Below, in pieces: positions 51,841 through 60,436 of a stretch of 64,000 nt of DNA. The stretch lies in the NCBI RefSeq assembly GCF_009192735.1, contig NZ_VTFU01000002.1:434001-498000 (forward strand), given 5' to 3'. Made by a program: the position numbers and the translations under genes. How positions within the stretch are numbered: position 1 is the first letter of the stretch; the number at the start of each line of letters is the position of its first letter. This DNA comes from Arthrobacter gandavensis. GTDB taxonomy: Bacteria > Actinomycetota > Actinomycetes > Actinomycetales > Micrococcaceae. The notes beneath the pieces were generated by a model, which searched no databases, was not told the DNA's origin, and saw only the letters and a program-made list of their open reading frames with translations.

Positions 51841-51884
51841 TATGCGCAGCCGGGCCGGGCGGGCAGCGCGGACAAGGGCTTGTA

Positions 51885-53327
51885 TCAGGACTCGGACAGG
51901 GTTTCCACGACGGCGGCCAGCGAGGAATCGTCGCCGACGTTGCCCGCGAAGACCACGTACGGGATGCCCTGCGCCGGCCCGTCCACGGGCTCCCAAAGCG
52001 ACACGATGCCCGGCAGCATGGGACCGCGGACAATGGCGCGGCGGATCTGGAGGCCTTTGGCTGCCACGTCGGAGGAGGTGATGCCGCCCTTGGCAATGAC
52101 GAACCGGGGCGGGTTGGCGGCAAGGACACGGCGGACAACATCCACTACGGCGGCTGACACACGACGGGAAATGTCCAGTGACTCGTCCCCCGTCCCCGCT
52201 GTGACCAGCAGCCGGCTGGTGTGCAGGACGACGTCGCCGTTCGTCAGCGCCGAAGCCACCGCATCAGCCACGTCTGAAAGGTGAGCGGTCCGCGCCGTGT
52301 CGTCCAGGATAAGTTCGACATTGATTTCGGCGGTGAAGGCCGGCGGCCGGGTGTCCTGCAGGTGGTTGAGCTGCCGCGTGGTCAGGCCCACATGGGATCC
52401 GACGACAATCAGGCCGCCCTTACGGGAATGGCTTTCCGCACCGCTTCCCGGTTCCTCCTGCTGGCCGTAGATGTCTTTTGCGGTGAGGGGAGCATGCTGC
52501 TCCTGGCCGATGGCAGCCCGGACAAACGGAGGGCCCACCCGGTACAGGAAGCGCCGGCCGGCGGCTTCTGCCTGCTGCAGTCCCAGCGCCAGCAGGCGCA
52601 GGTCGTCTTCGGTCACCGCGTCTGCCACCACAGGGGTGCCGCCGGTCACCGTGGCGAGGACCGCGGCAACGGCTGCCGGTCCGCTGCGGATGACGTCGAG
52701 GGTCAGGGGTACGACGTCGGCTGCGGCAACGCGGCCCCGGGTTTTTTCCTCGACGTAGTTCCTGAGGTTGGAGTTGGCGTAGCCAAAGGTTGCGTCACGG
52801 GCGAACTCCGTTTCGGAGACCGGCTGGAGCTCCCCCGCACTGCGCATGTAATGCACCGAACCAAGGGTTATCCGGTTTGCTTCCGGGAAAGCGGGAACCA
52901 TGATCACGGCGTCGGGCGCCGGGAACCCGGCTGTGACGAGCGCTTCGCCCAGGACGTCCGTCTCCAGCGGGAAATGGCCGCGGAGGGTGGAATCGCTGCG
53001 GGAAACGAAGGAGAGGCGGATGTCCCGGCCCGTTGCCGCGGCAAGCGCTCCTGCGACAATTTCGCGGTTGATCCGCGCGGCATCCTGCTCCGAAAGGCTG
53101 CGGGAATTCGTCAGCACGTAGAGGGCCGGGCTGCCGGTGTTGAAGGCCCACTCAAAATCGGTCGTCTCCCACGATGTCAGGACGGGCAGCCCGGCTACGG
53201 ACTGGGTGCCGGTGGGGTCATCGTCGAGGACAACAAAAACGCTGCCGGCTGTTCCGGCCGCCACGTCGGCTGCCGGCACATGCACGGCTGCCGGGTAGCC
53301 CGCGAGGAGCGTGTCCAGATCTTCCAT
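51885..53327 (-). CDS. Four-carbon acid sugar kinase family (DUF1537)
   Basis: A 480-residue kinase of the DUF1537 family, which phosphorylates acid sugars such as 3-oxo-tetronate or D-threonate. The N-terminal domain has LDDDPTGTQ (34-42) and SRSDSTLRGHFP (about 109-120). The C-terminal nucleotide-binding domain has VIAKGGITSSDVA (about 415). The ATG at 53327 has AGGAG upstream. It is the first catabolic gene of the operon, 75 bp after the regulator gene; that gap carries a palindromic operator candidate. Confidence 0.92.
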   Translation of the reverse strand: MEDLDTLLAGYPAAVHVPAADVAAGTAGSVFVVLDDDPTGTQSVAGLPVLTSWETTDFEWAFNTGSPALYVLTNSRSLSEQDAARINREIVAGALAAATGRDIRLSFVSRSDSTLRGHFPLETDVLGEALVTAGFPAPDAVIMVPAFPEANRITLGSVHYMRSAGELQPVSETEFARDATFGYANSNLRNYVEEKTRGRVAAADVVPLTLDVIRSGPAAVAAVLATVTGGTPVVADAVTEDDLRLLALGLQQAEAAGRRFLYRVGPPFVRAAIGQEQHAPLTAKDIYGQQEEPGSGAESHSRKGGLIVVGSHVGLTTRQLNHLQDTRPPAFTAEINVELILDDTARTAHLSDVADAVASALTNGDVVLHTSRLLVTAGTGDESLDISRRVSAAVVDVVRRVLAANPPRFVIAKGGITSSDVAAKGLQIRRAIVRGPMLPGIVSLWEPVDGPAQGIPYVVFAGNVGDDSSLAAVVETLSES

Positions 53328-53345
53328 GAAAACTCCTATGTAGTC

Positions 53346-53360
53346 AGATGTCAGACATCT
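53346..53360. promoter_or_regulatory. Palindromic operator candidate before the kinase gene
   Basis: AGATGT and ACATCT flank CAG in a perfect 15-bp dyad, overlapping a TAAGAT -10-like box on the minus strand (53357-53362). Its core GATGTCAGAC recurs before the regulator gene. It lies 18 bases upstream of the kinase ATG, a position suited to repression. Confidence 0.6.
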
Positions 53361-53402
53361 TACTCATAAGTGTGTCGGAAAATACAAGGCGGGTGCCTGA
53401 AC

Positions 53403-54128
53403 CTAGGGAGCGGCCGGGGCCACGGCGTCGTCGTCGAGCACGAAGTGCACCAAATCCTCGTGGGTCTGGTTCATGTGGTTGTCCATGGCCACCCGGGCAT
53501 CCTCGGCGTTGCCGGAGGCCAGCGCATCGCAGATGGCGCGGTGCATCAGGATCGCGTGTGCCTGGATCTCGGGCACGGCTGAAGTTTCCCTGCGGCCTGC
53601 GCTGAGCAGGCGGCCCAGCGGGAGATACATGGCCGGCACCAGGATGTTCCCCGAAGCCCTGAGGATCACGTCGTGGAAGGCGATATCGGCAGCGACGAAC
53701 CGGTCCACGTCGCCCGCCTGCGACGCCTGGACCATCCGTTCCAGATGGGCCCGCAGCTGCGAGAGGTCGTCCTCGGTGTGGCGCACTGCGGCGAGGGCCG
53801 CCGCACCGGTTTCGATCATCCTGCGCACCTCAAGAAGCTGGATCGAGGTGTTGTTCCGCCCCTTGCCGAAGGCGGCCGCACGGATCATGGCATCAAGGGA
53901 GGTCCACTCTTCGGGCGCGTTGACGTAGGTGCCGCGTCCGCGCTGGACACTGACCACGTTCTGCGCCCGGAGCGCCTTCAGCGCTTCCCGGACCGTCAGC
54001 CGGCTGACGCTGGACTCCGCCGCGATGTCCGCTTCGGAGGGCAGGGCCGAGCCGGGCCGAATCTCCCCCGCAATGATCCGGTCCAGCAGCAGGTCGGCGA
54101 CAGTGTCCACCAAGGTCTTTCGCATCAT
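53403..54128 (-). CDS. FadR-subfamily GntR transcriptional regulator (FCD domain)
   Basis: A 241-residue regulator. The winged helix (about 5-75) has GSALPSEADIAAESSVSRLT and VQRGRGTYV. The FCD ligand domain (about 90-225) keeps the likely metal ligands in DIAFHDVIL, HRAICDAL and DNHMNQTHEDL. It leads the acid-sugar operon in the same direction, so it is probably its local repressor, with an acid sugar or derivative as effector. Two adjacent ATGs (54128, 54125) are possible starts. A palindrome sharing the operon operator core lies 23 bp upstream. Confidence 0.9.
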   Translation of the reverse strand: MMRKTLVDTVADLLLDRIIAGEIRPGSALPSEADIAAESSVSRLTVREALKALRAQNVVSVQRGRGTYVNAPEEWTSLDAMIRAAAFGKGRNNTSIQLLEVRRMIETGAAALAAVRHTEDDLSQLRAHLERMVQASQAGDVDRFVAADIAFHDVILRASGNILVPAMYLPLGRLLSAGRRETSAVPEIQAHAILMHRAICDALASGNAEDARVAMDNHMNQTHEDLVHFVLDDDAVAPAAP

Positions 54129-54150
54129 GATGCCTCTCGGTAAACATTGG

Positions 54151-54164
54151 GTCTGATGTCAGAC
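54151..54164. promoter_or_regulatory. Palindromic operator candidate before the regulator gene
   Basis: GTCTGA and TCAGAC flank TG in a perfect 14-bp dyad. The 10-mer GATGTCAGAC is shared with the site at 53346-53360. Autoregulation by the FadR-type protein is inferred. Confidence 0.6.
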
Positions 54165-54185
54165 GACGAGCTTACCAAGGACGCG

Positions 54186-55283
54186 TCACCGGGCAGGCCG
54201 CAGCTTCTGCCATTCGCCCGAATAACCCACGGGCTCAAAACCGAGCTGGTCGTTGATGGTGAGCATGTGCTCGTTTTCGGCTGCATTCCAGGTCCAGATG
54301 CGGAGTGCATCGGACAACTCACTGCGCAGCCTCACCACATTGGCCGTCTTCAGCAGCATGCCCAGCCGGTGGCCGCGGTGCTCCCGGAGCACCAAAGTGT
54401 CATCTTGGAACGCGACGGCGGGATTGCTGTTGAACACCATCAGCATGGTGTGTCCGGCAAGCTGTCCGCTGGGAACATGCCTCACCGCGCTGACCAGGAC
54501 CTCCGCGTCCATATCCCGTGCCTTCCGCTCGGTTTCCCGGACCCGCGCCGCGTCCCACTGTTCCTCCTCGAGATCCAGCCCGGCCATGGGGGCGTCGGTG
54601 CTCATCTTCTGCCGGAGCACGGCGTAGGCATCCACGAGGTGCTCCGGGCAGGAACCGTGCCAGAATTCGAGCTCATAGTCTCCGCCGGACATCTCAGCCG
54701 CTGCCTCAAGGGCATCCGCTCCAACGGCGGTGTCCATCAGGTTCAGCAAGCTGATCCGTTCCACCTGCTCCAGGGTGAATCCCATCTTCTCCGCAAAACC
54801 TGCGGCGGGGTCGGCGGGGATGACACCCGTGCCGCTCTGTGGTGCGAGCGTGCCTCCGGCGCGGCCGGGCCGCGCCGGGTGGTCTGTCTCCCCCAGTATC
54901 GTGGTCCTGCCGCCGGCAGCCGCAGCCTCCTCCGCTGCCGCGTACAGGCGTGTTCCCAGCCCTGCTCCCCGTGCCTGCGGTGCCACCACTACGTGAACCA
55001 ACGCTGAATGGGTGTTGTCCGCCAGCGGCAGGCTCAGCGTGGCCAGCCCGAGGATCTGGTCACCGGACCGCGCAGCCAGAAGCACCCGCCGCCGGACGGG
55101 CGTGGGGCGGCAGCCGGCCAGTTGGGTCTGCGGAGTGTCGTGGAAATCGGTGTTTCCCCACACCTCGAGCATGTGCCCGTTGAGCAGGCGCCCGGCCGCG
55201 ATAAAGTCCGCCGCCGCTGGATCCGAGGGGTCGAGGGTCTCGGGAATGGCCAGCGGCGCGATCACTGCGGATGTTTGCGTCAT
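54186..55283 (-). CDS. Tandem GNAT-family N-acetyltransferase
   Basis: A 365-residue protein with two GNAT folds. The first acetyl-CoA-binding motif is VHVVVAPQARGAGLGTRLY (about 94-112); the second is LVLREHRGHRLGMLLKTANV (about 301-320). Double-GNAT proteins of this size are common in Actinobacteria; some acetylate antibiotics or mycothiol precursors, but no substrate can be assigned here. It lies 34 bp after the rplA terminator, so it may depend on read-through or a promoter I cannot see. Confidence 0.85.
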   Translation of the reverse strand: MTQTSAVIAPLAIPETLDPSDPAAADFIAAGRLLNGHMLEVWGNTDFHDTPQTQLAGCRPTPVRRRVLLAARSGDQILGLATLSLPLADNTHSALVHVVVAPQARGAGLGTRLYAAAEEAAAAGGRTTILGETDHPARPGRAGGTLAPQSGTGVIPADPAAGFAEKMGFTLEQVERISLLNLMDTAVGADALEAAAEMSGGDYELEFWHGSCPEHLVDAYAVLRQKMSTDAPMAGLDLEEEQWDAARVRETERKARDMDAEVLVSAVRHVPSGQLAGHTMLMVFNSNPAVAFQDDTLVLREHRGHRLGMLLKTANVVRLRSELSDALRIWTWNAAENEHMLTINDQLGFEPVGYSGEWQKLRPAR

Positions 55284-55317
55284 GGCTCACATCCTGCCGG
55301 AACGGGGCGCGGACAGC

Positions 55318-55355
55318 AAAAAGGCGGCCGCAGTAAAAACTGCGGCCGCCTTTTT
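55318..55355. terminator. Bidirectional terminator after rplA
   Basis: A perfect 17-bp stem of five A/T pairs and GGCGGCCGCAGT with its complement has an AAAA loop. It ends the rplK-rplA transcript. Confidence 0.92.
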
Positions 55356-55410
55356 GGCGGATCTCAGGGGACGGCGGGCATCCCTGCGGGCGGTGAAGCC
55401 CTACATCCAA

Positions 55411-56118
55411 TTACGCGTCGGCAAGAACCTTCGTCACGGCCGGGTCCACGGAGATGCCCGGGCCGAACGTGGTGGAGACGGTTGCCTTCTGGATGTAACG
55501 GCCCTTGGAAGCGGACGGCTTCAGGCGCAGAACTTCTTCGAGGGCTGCGGCGTAGTTCTCGGCCAGCTTCTGCTGGTCGAAGGACACCTTGCCGATGATG
55601 AAGTGAAGGTTGGAGTGCTTGTCGACACGGAAGTCGATCTTTCCGCCCTTGATGTCGGTGACAGCCTTGGCGACGTTCGGGGTAACCGTGCCGGTCTTCG
55701 GGTTCGGCATGAGGTTACGCGGGCCCAGGACGCGGCCCAGGCGGCCGACCTTGCCCATCATGTCGGGGGTTGCGACGGCGGCGTCGAAGTCGGTCCAGCC
55801 TGCTGCAACCTTTTCGATCATGTCATCGGAACCAACGAAGTCAGCGCCGGCTGCAATAGCCTGCTCTGCCTTCTCGCCCGTTGCGAAAACCAGGACGCGG
55901 GCGGTCTTACCCGTACCGTGGGGCAGGTTGACCGTGCCGCGGACCATCTGGTCAGCCTTGCGGGGATCGACGCCCAGGCGGAATGCGACCTCTACGGTTG
56001 CATCGAACTTGGACGGGTTGGTTTCCTTAGCCAGCTCTACAGCCTCAACCGGTGCGTACAGCTTGTCCGCATCGATCTTGGCTACAGCTGCTTCATATGC
56101 TTTGCTGCGCTTTGCCAT
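55411..56118 (-). CDS. rplA: 50S ribosomal protein L1
   Basis: L1 forms the mobile stalk that helps release E-site tRNA and represses translation of the L11 operon in E. coli. The protein has 235 residues, with [39 protein letters not shown] and [20 protein letters not shown] 56118 follows AAGGAG. The 143-bp spacer to rplK has hairpins TCGCGCC/GGCGCGA (about 56182-56199) and CGCGGGC/GCCCGCG (about 56227-56242). Confidence 0.97.
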   Translation of the reverse strand: MAKRSKAYEAAVAKIDADKLYAPVEAVELAKETNPSKFDATVEVAFRLGVDPRKADQMVRGTVNLPHGTGKTARVLVFATGEKAEQAIAAGADFVGSDDMIEKVAAGWTDFDAAVATPDMMGKVGRLGRVLGPRNLMPNPKTGTVTPNVAKAVTDIKGGKIDFRVDKHSNLHFIIGKVSFDQQKLAENYAAALEEVLRLKPSASKGRYIQKATVSTTFGPGISVDPAVTKVLADA

Positions 56119-56261
56119 CTGCTTTTTCTCCTTGTGCAGTTGTGGTCTGTCGGACCGCGCTCGGCCCTGCCACACGCCGTCGCGCCTTTTGGCGCGATCA
56201 GCTCTTTATGAGTGTAAAAAGTTGTTCCGCGGGCTGGCCCGCGTCACAGGGTGAAGGCTAA

Positions 56262-56693
56262 TTAGCCTTCTACCGTGATGCCCATGGAACGGGCGGTGCC
56301 GGCGATGATCTTGGCGGCAGCCTGCACGTCGTTGGCGTTGAGGTCTTCCATCTTCATGGTGGCGATCTCTTCGACCTGGGCCTGCGTCAGGTTGGCAACC
56401 TTGGCGGTGTGCGGGGTTGCGGAACCCTTGGCGACACCGGCAGCCTTCTTGATCAGCTGGGCAGCCGGAGGCGTCTTGGTGATGAAGGTGAAGGAACGGT
56501 CTTCGTAGACCGTGATCTCCACGGGGATGACGTTGCCGCGCTGGGATTCCGTTGCAGCGTTGTACGCCTTGCAGAATTCCATGATGTTGACACCGTGCTG
56601 GCCAAGTGCCGGACCAATCGGAGGAGCCGGGTTAGCGGCACCTGCGTTGATCTGCAGCTTGATGAGGCCGGTGACCTTTTTCTTGGGGGCCAT
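56262..56693 (-). CDS. rplK: 50S ribosomal protein L11
   Basis: L11 binds the GTPase-associated centre, the thiostrepton site, and is needed for RelA activation. The protein has 143 residues: [40 protein letters not shown] and the C-terminal [15 protein letters not shown] 56693 is the family start; the frame is open further upstream. Confidence 0.97.
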
Positions 56694-56823
56694 GAAAGGG
56701 TCCTTCTCTAAATTATGTTCCCGGGGAACAGGAGCGTCCGTCCGGGTTGGTGGCCGCCATGGCGTGGCGGCCGGACGCTGCCGGCAGGGTAAAGCGGACC
56801 TGCAGACAACGAAGTCTTTGGTG

Positions 56824-57642
56824 CTACGCCAGCTTGGTGACCTGGCCGAAGCCAAGCGTCACCGGAGTCTCGCGCTCGAAGATGGTCACCAGGACCACCA
56901 GCTGCTGGGATTCGGGCTTGATCTCGGAGATCGTTGCCTGGAGCGTCTCGAACGGTCCTTCGTTGACCGTTACGGGCTCGCCGACCTCGAAGTCAACGGC
57001 GTAGTTCGAGGATTCCTGCGCGGGCTTGCCGGCTTCGATCTTCGGTGAAACCACGGTGTGCTCCAGCATGGAGTAAACCTCTTTGAGGCTCAGCGGCACC
57101 GGGTTGTGGGCGTTGCCGACAAACCCCGTCACGCCGGGAGTGTGGCGCACGACGCCCCACGAGGCGTCGGTGAGTTCCATGCGCACCAGCACGTAGCCCG
57201 GGATGCGGACCCGGTTGACGATCTTGCGGGTGGTGTTCTTGATCTCGACGACTTCCTCCATCGGAACCTGGATTTCGAAGATGTTATCTTCCATGTCCAG
57301 AGTCTGGATGCGGGTCTCGAGGTTTGCCTTGACGCGGTTTTCGTAGCCGGCGTAGGAGTGGATGACGTACCAGTCACCCTCCTGGCGGCGCAGTTTGGCC
57401 TTGAAGGCTTCTGCCGGATCTTCCTCGGGCTCTTCTGCGGAGTCTTCCGACGCAGCTGAGTCTTCGGAATCGTCGTCGGAGTCTGCGGAATCAGAGTTCA
57501 CGGCCTCATCGGCGTCGTCGGCAGCTGCCGGCGCACCGTCTTCAGCGGGCGCCTCGGCGACGTCTGCTGCGGTCGTTTCATCCTCGGCATCCAGATCAGC
57601 GGTTTCGTCATTGATCTGTGATTCGAGTTCTTGCTCGGACAC
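56824..57642 (-). CDS. nusG: Transcription factor NusG with acidic N-terminal extension
   Basis: NusG binds RNA polymerase to control pausing, and bridges to Rho or S10. The protein has 272 residues. About 90 low-complexity acidic residues (Asp/Glu/Ser/Ala) precede the NGN domain ([20 protein letters not shown]) and the C-terminal KOW domain ([20 protein letters not shown]). E. coli NusG has 181 residues. The start is GTG at 57642. A GGCCGCCA/TGGCGGCC hairpin lies between it and rplK. Confidence 0.97.
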   Translation of the reverse strand: MSEQELESQINDETADLDAEDETTAADVAEAPAEDGAPAAADDADEAVNSDSADSDDDSEDSAASEDSAEEPEEDPAEAFKAKLRRQEGDWYVIHSYAGYENRVKANLETRIQTLDMEDNIFEIQVPMEEVVEIKNTTRKIVNRVRIPGYVLVRMELTDASWGVVRHTPGVTGFVGNAHNPVPLSLKEVYSMLEHTVVSPKIEAGKPAQESSNYAVDFEVGEPVTVNEGPFETLQATISEIKPESQQLVVLVTIFERETPVTLGFGQVTKLA

Positions 57643-57737
57643 GTAGATTCCTGCTTTCTTCTTCAGAGCTCTATGGGGTTTGTCACTAGCTCAAAGGCCT
57701 GCGGTTCCTGCCCTTGGGGCGGAACACAGGCAGGGCG

Positions 57738-58004
57738 CTAGCTCTCGCCGCTGCCGTCACCGAAGATCCACAGTGCTCCTGCACCAAAGACAAAATCCAA
57801 AACTGTCACGATAACGATCATCACGACCACAAAGGCCAGAACCACGATGGTGTATCTCAGCAGTTCCTTGCGGGTGGGGGTGACCACCTTCTTCAGTTCA
57901 GCAATAACCTGACGAAGGAAGAGCGCAATGGCCGCGAAGAAGCCGCGCTTCTTGGGCCCGCTGGAGGGGTGTCCCTTGGAGCTGCTGGCAGCTGTCTCGG
58001 TCAC
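57738..58004 (-). CDS. secE: Preprotein translocase subunit SecE
   Basis: SecE is the essential clamp of the SecYEG channel. The protein has 88 residues with a Ser/Lys-rich N-terminus, the amphipathic helix FLRQVIAELKKVVTPTRKEL and one membrane span (TIVVLAFVVVMIVIVTVLDF). GTG 58004 (MTETAASSS) is preferred because GAGG lies six bases upstream. A GTG four codons earlier has no ribosome-binding site. secE-nusG-rplK-rplA order is typical. Confidence 0.95.
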   Translation of the reverse strand: MTETAASSSKGHPSSGPKKRGFFAAIALFLRQVIAELKKVVTPTRKELLRYTIVVLAFVVVMIVIVTVLDFVFGAGALWIFGDGSGES

Positions 58005-58101
58005 CTTTCGCCTCACTCATCTGTTAGGTTCACAGCCGCAGCGCGTGCTGGGACTGCTGCTTCATGAAGGACTGCTGAGCTGTCGTGATGACAGCCGTGC
58101 G

Positions 58102-58174
58102 CAGGGCAGACAGGACTCGAACCTGCAACCTGCGGTTTTGGAGACCGCTGCGCTACCAATTGCGCCACTACCCT
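58102..58174 (-). tRNA. trpT: tRNA-Trp (CCA anticodon)
   Basis: A 73-nt cloverleaf can be folded by eye: acceptor AGGGTAG/CTGCCCT, D arm GCGC/GCGC, anticodon arm GCGGT-CTCCAAA-ACCGC with CCA, and T arm GCAGG-TTCGAGT-CCTGT. The discriminator is G, as expected for Trp. The 3' CCA is not encoded. It lies 97 bp before secE, a conserved tRNA-Trp-secE linkage in bacteria. The 288 bp between it and aspC hold weak promoter-like boxes (TAGAGT at 58195-58200, minus strand). Confidence 0.96.
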
Positions 58175-58417
58175 ATGGAGGAAACCACTCTACCGGTAAT
58201 GCCCCTCGTCAGCGAACCGGCGACAGGCACAGACCAGTGTCAGGACTTCAACACCGAAGGTCTACTCTACTCAAAGTTTGCGGTTCCGTCGAACCGGGCC
58301 GCCGCAGGCCTGCGGCGGCGTTGCTTTGGGCACTGTTTCCGGCCTTCTCCGGTGCCTTCCGGTCTGTTCCGGATAGCCCCCGCGTCGTAAGAAACGGCAC
58401 TCGGGAGGACCTGCACC

Positions 58418-58423
58418 TAAACT
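58418..58423 (+). promoter_or_regulatory. Candidate -10 box of aspC
   Basis: TAAACT lies 39 bases before the aspC ATG, placing the transcript start near 58430. No good -35 is visible. Confidence 0.3.
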
Positions 58424-58462
58424 GGGGTTAACCACCGCAAAGCAACCACAGACGGGAACGTC

Positions 58463-59683
58463 ATGCCTTCCACCGGCCGAATCTCAGAGCGAATCGCCTC
58501 CATCGCCGAATCCGCCACTCTTGCCGTAGACGCCAAGGCGAAGGCGCTGAAGGCGGCCGGCCGCCCGGTGATTGGCTTCGGCGCCGGCGAGCCGGACTTC
58601 CCGACCCCTGATTACATTGTCGATGCCGCCGTCGAGGCGGCCCGGAACCCCCGTTTTCACCGCTACTCCCCCGCCGGCGGCCTGCCGGAGCTGAAAAAGG
58701 CCATCGCCGAGAAGACCCGGCGGGACTCGGGCTGGGTGGTGGAACCGTCACAGGTCCTGGTGACGAACGGCGGCAAGCAGGCCGTTTACGAAGCTTTCGC
58801 CACCCTGCTGAATCCCGGCGACGAGGTCCTGCTGCCCGCACCGTACTGGACCACTTATCCCGAGGCCATCCGCCTGGCCGGCGGCGTTCCGGTGGAGGTT
58901 TTCGCCGGCCCGGAACAGGGCTACATGGTCACCGTCGAGCAGCTCGAAGCTGCCTGCACCGACAAGACCAAGCTGCTGCTCTTCTGCTCCCCGTCCAACC
59001 CGACGGGCGCCGTCTACCCGGCAGAGCAGGTTGCCGCGATCGGCCGCTGGGCCGCCGCCCGGGGACTGTGGGTGGTCACCGACGAGATTTATGAGCACCT
59101 GACGTACGACGGCGTGGAGTTCACGTCGATCGCCACCGCGGCTCCGGAGCTGGGAGACAAAGTGGTGGTGCTTAACGGTGTGGCCAAGACCTATGCCATG
59201 ACCGGCTGGCGGGTGGGCTGGATGATCGCCGCCCCCGACGTCATCAAGGCTGCCACCAACCTGCAGTCGCATCTGTCCTCCAATGTCGCCAACGTTTCCC
59301 AGATGGCCGCCCTGGCCGCAGTTTCCGGGCCCCTGACAGCCGTGGAGGAGATGAAGACAGCCTTCGACCGCCGCCGCCGGGCCATGGTGTCCGCGCTCAA
59401 CTCCATCGACGGCGTCGAATGCCCCATGCCTGAGGGTGCCTTCTACGCCTATGCCGATGTCCGCGGCCTGCTGGGCAAGGAGTTCCCGGGCGCCGAGGGA
59501 CCGGTCCGCCCGCAGACTTCAGCGGAACTGGCCGCACTGATCCTGGAGACCGTGGAAGTGGCAGTGGTGCCCGGGGAAGCGTTTGGACCATCCGGCTTCC
59601 TCCGCCTGTCCTACGCACTCGGTGACGAGGACCTGGCCGCAGGCATGGCCCGGCTGCAGGAATTCCTCAGCCGCGCCAAGTAG
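58463..59683 (+). CDS. aspC: Aspartate aminotransferase-like class I PLP enzyme
   Basis: It transfers amino groups between aspartate and 2-oxoglutarate, or related pairs. The protein has 406 residues with the fold-type I layout: [48 protein letters not shown] and the PLP Lys242 in [12 protein letters not shown]; the carboxylate-binding Arg lies in GFLRLSYAL. The ATG is at 58463. Divergent linkage to tRNA-Trp-secE is shared with other Actinobacteria. The substrate range could be wider than aspartate, as often in this 1-gamma subgroup. Confidence 0.9.
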   Translation: MPSTGRISERIASIAESATLAVDAKAKALKAAGRPVIGFGAGEPDFPTPDYIVDAAVEAARNPRFHRYSPAGGLPELKKAIAEKTRRDSGWVVEPSQVLVTNGGKQAVYEAFATLLNPGDEVLLPAPYWTTYPEAIRLAGGVPVEVFAGPEQGYMVTVEQLEAACTDKTKLLLFCSPSNPTGAVYPAEQVAAIGRWAAARGLWVVTDEIYEHLTYDGVEFTSIATAAPELGDKVVVLNGVAKTYAMTGWRVGWMIAAPDVIKAATNLQSHLSSNVANVSQMAALAAVSGPLTAVEEMKTAFDRRRRAMVSALNSIDGVECPMPEGAFYAYADVRGLLGKEFPGAEGPVRPQTSAELAALILETVEVAVVPGEAFGPSGFLRLSYALGDEDLAAGMARLQEFLSRAK

Positions 59684-59694
59684 CGCCAAGCAGG

Positions 59695-59730
59695 TTCCCC
59701 GGGGTCCACTGCTTCCCCGGGGTCCACTGC
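59695..59730. repeat. Perfect 18-bp tandem duplication after aspC
   Basis: Two identical 18-bp units (59695-59712 and 59713-59730), each containing CCCCGGGG, lie between convergent aspC and the response regulator gene. Confidence 0.9.
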
Positions 59731-59761
59731 GCCGGTTCGGCGCCGCCGGCCACATGCTGCC

Positions 59762-60436
59762 TTAGAGCAGCCTGCGGTCGGCGGCCCACCGGCTGAGCTC
59801 ATGCCGGCTGGAGAGCTGGAGCTTGCGCAGGACCGCCGAGACGTGGGTTTCGACCGTCTTGACTGAGATAAAGAGTTCCCGCGCCACTTCTTTGTAGCTG
59901 TAGCCGCGGGCGATCAGCCGCATGACTTCCAGTTCGCGGGCCGAGAGCCGGTCCAGCTCATCATCGACTGCCGCCACGGTGGCGGTGCCAAAGGCGTCAA
60001 GGACAAATCCGGCCAGCCGGGGCGAGAACACCGCGTCCCCACCGGCAACCCGAACCACGGCGTCGGAAATCTCAGCTCCCGAAATGGTTTTGGTGACGTA
60101 GCCGCGGGCTCCGGCGCGGATTACCGTCACCACGTCTTCCGCCGAGTCCGAGACGCTGAGCGCCAGGAAGCGGGTGCCGGCCAGCAGGTCCCGGCAGCCG
60201 GCGATCACTTCCGCTCCGCCGCCGCCCACTCCGCCCGGCAGGTGCACGTCCAGCAGGACGACGGCGGGACGGTGGGCCCGGATAACGGCTACGGCTGATT
60301 CCACGGTGTCGGCCTCGGCAACCACCCGCAGCCGGCCGTCCAGATCCGCTTTCAGCCCGGACCGGAAAATGGCGTGGTCATCCACGACCACGACATTGAT
60401 GCACTCGCTGGTGGTGTTGGTGGTGCCGCTGGTCAT
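59762..60436 (-). CDS. LuxR/NarL-family response regulator
   Basis: A 224-residue response regulator. The receiver domain (about 14-135) has VVVDDHAIFR and the phospho-acceptor Asp63 in LLDVHLPGG. The C-terminal LuxR helix-turn-helix has LSARELEVMRLIARGYSYKE and VKTVETHVSAVLRKLQLSSR. Its ATG overlaps the kinase stop by four bases (ATGA), so the pair is translated together. The likely target is the repeat array in the divergent promoter at 61796-61823. Confidence 0.95.
   Translation of the reverse strand: MTSGTTNTTSECINVVVVDDHAIFRSGLKADLDGRLRVVAEADTVESAVAVIRAHRPAVVLLDVHLPGGVGGGGAEVIAGCRDLLAGTRFLALSVSDSAEDVVTVIRAGARGYVTKTISGAEISDAVVRVAGGDAVFSPRLAGFVLDAFGTATVAAVDDELDRLSARELEVMRLIARGYSYKEVARELFISVKTVETHVSAVLRKLQLSSRHELSRWAADRRLL

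Noticed and set aside
51776-52141. In-frame extension of the dehydrogenase into the kinase gene
   Set aside because: It runs through the triple repeat and the kinase 3' end. The ribosome-binding site and Rossmann fold place the start at 51775.
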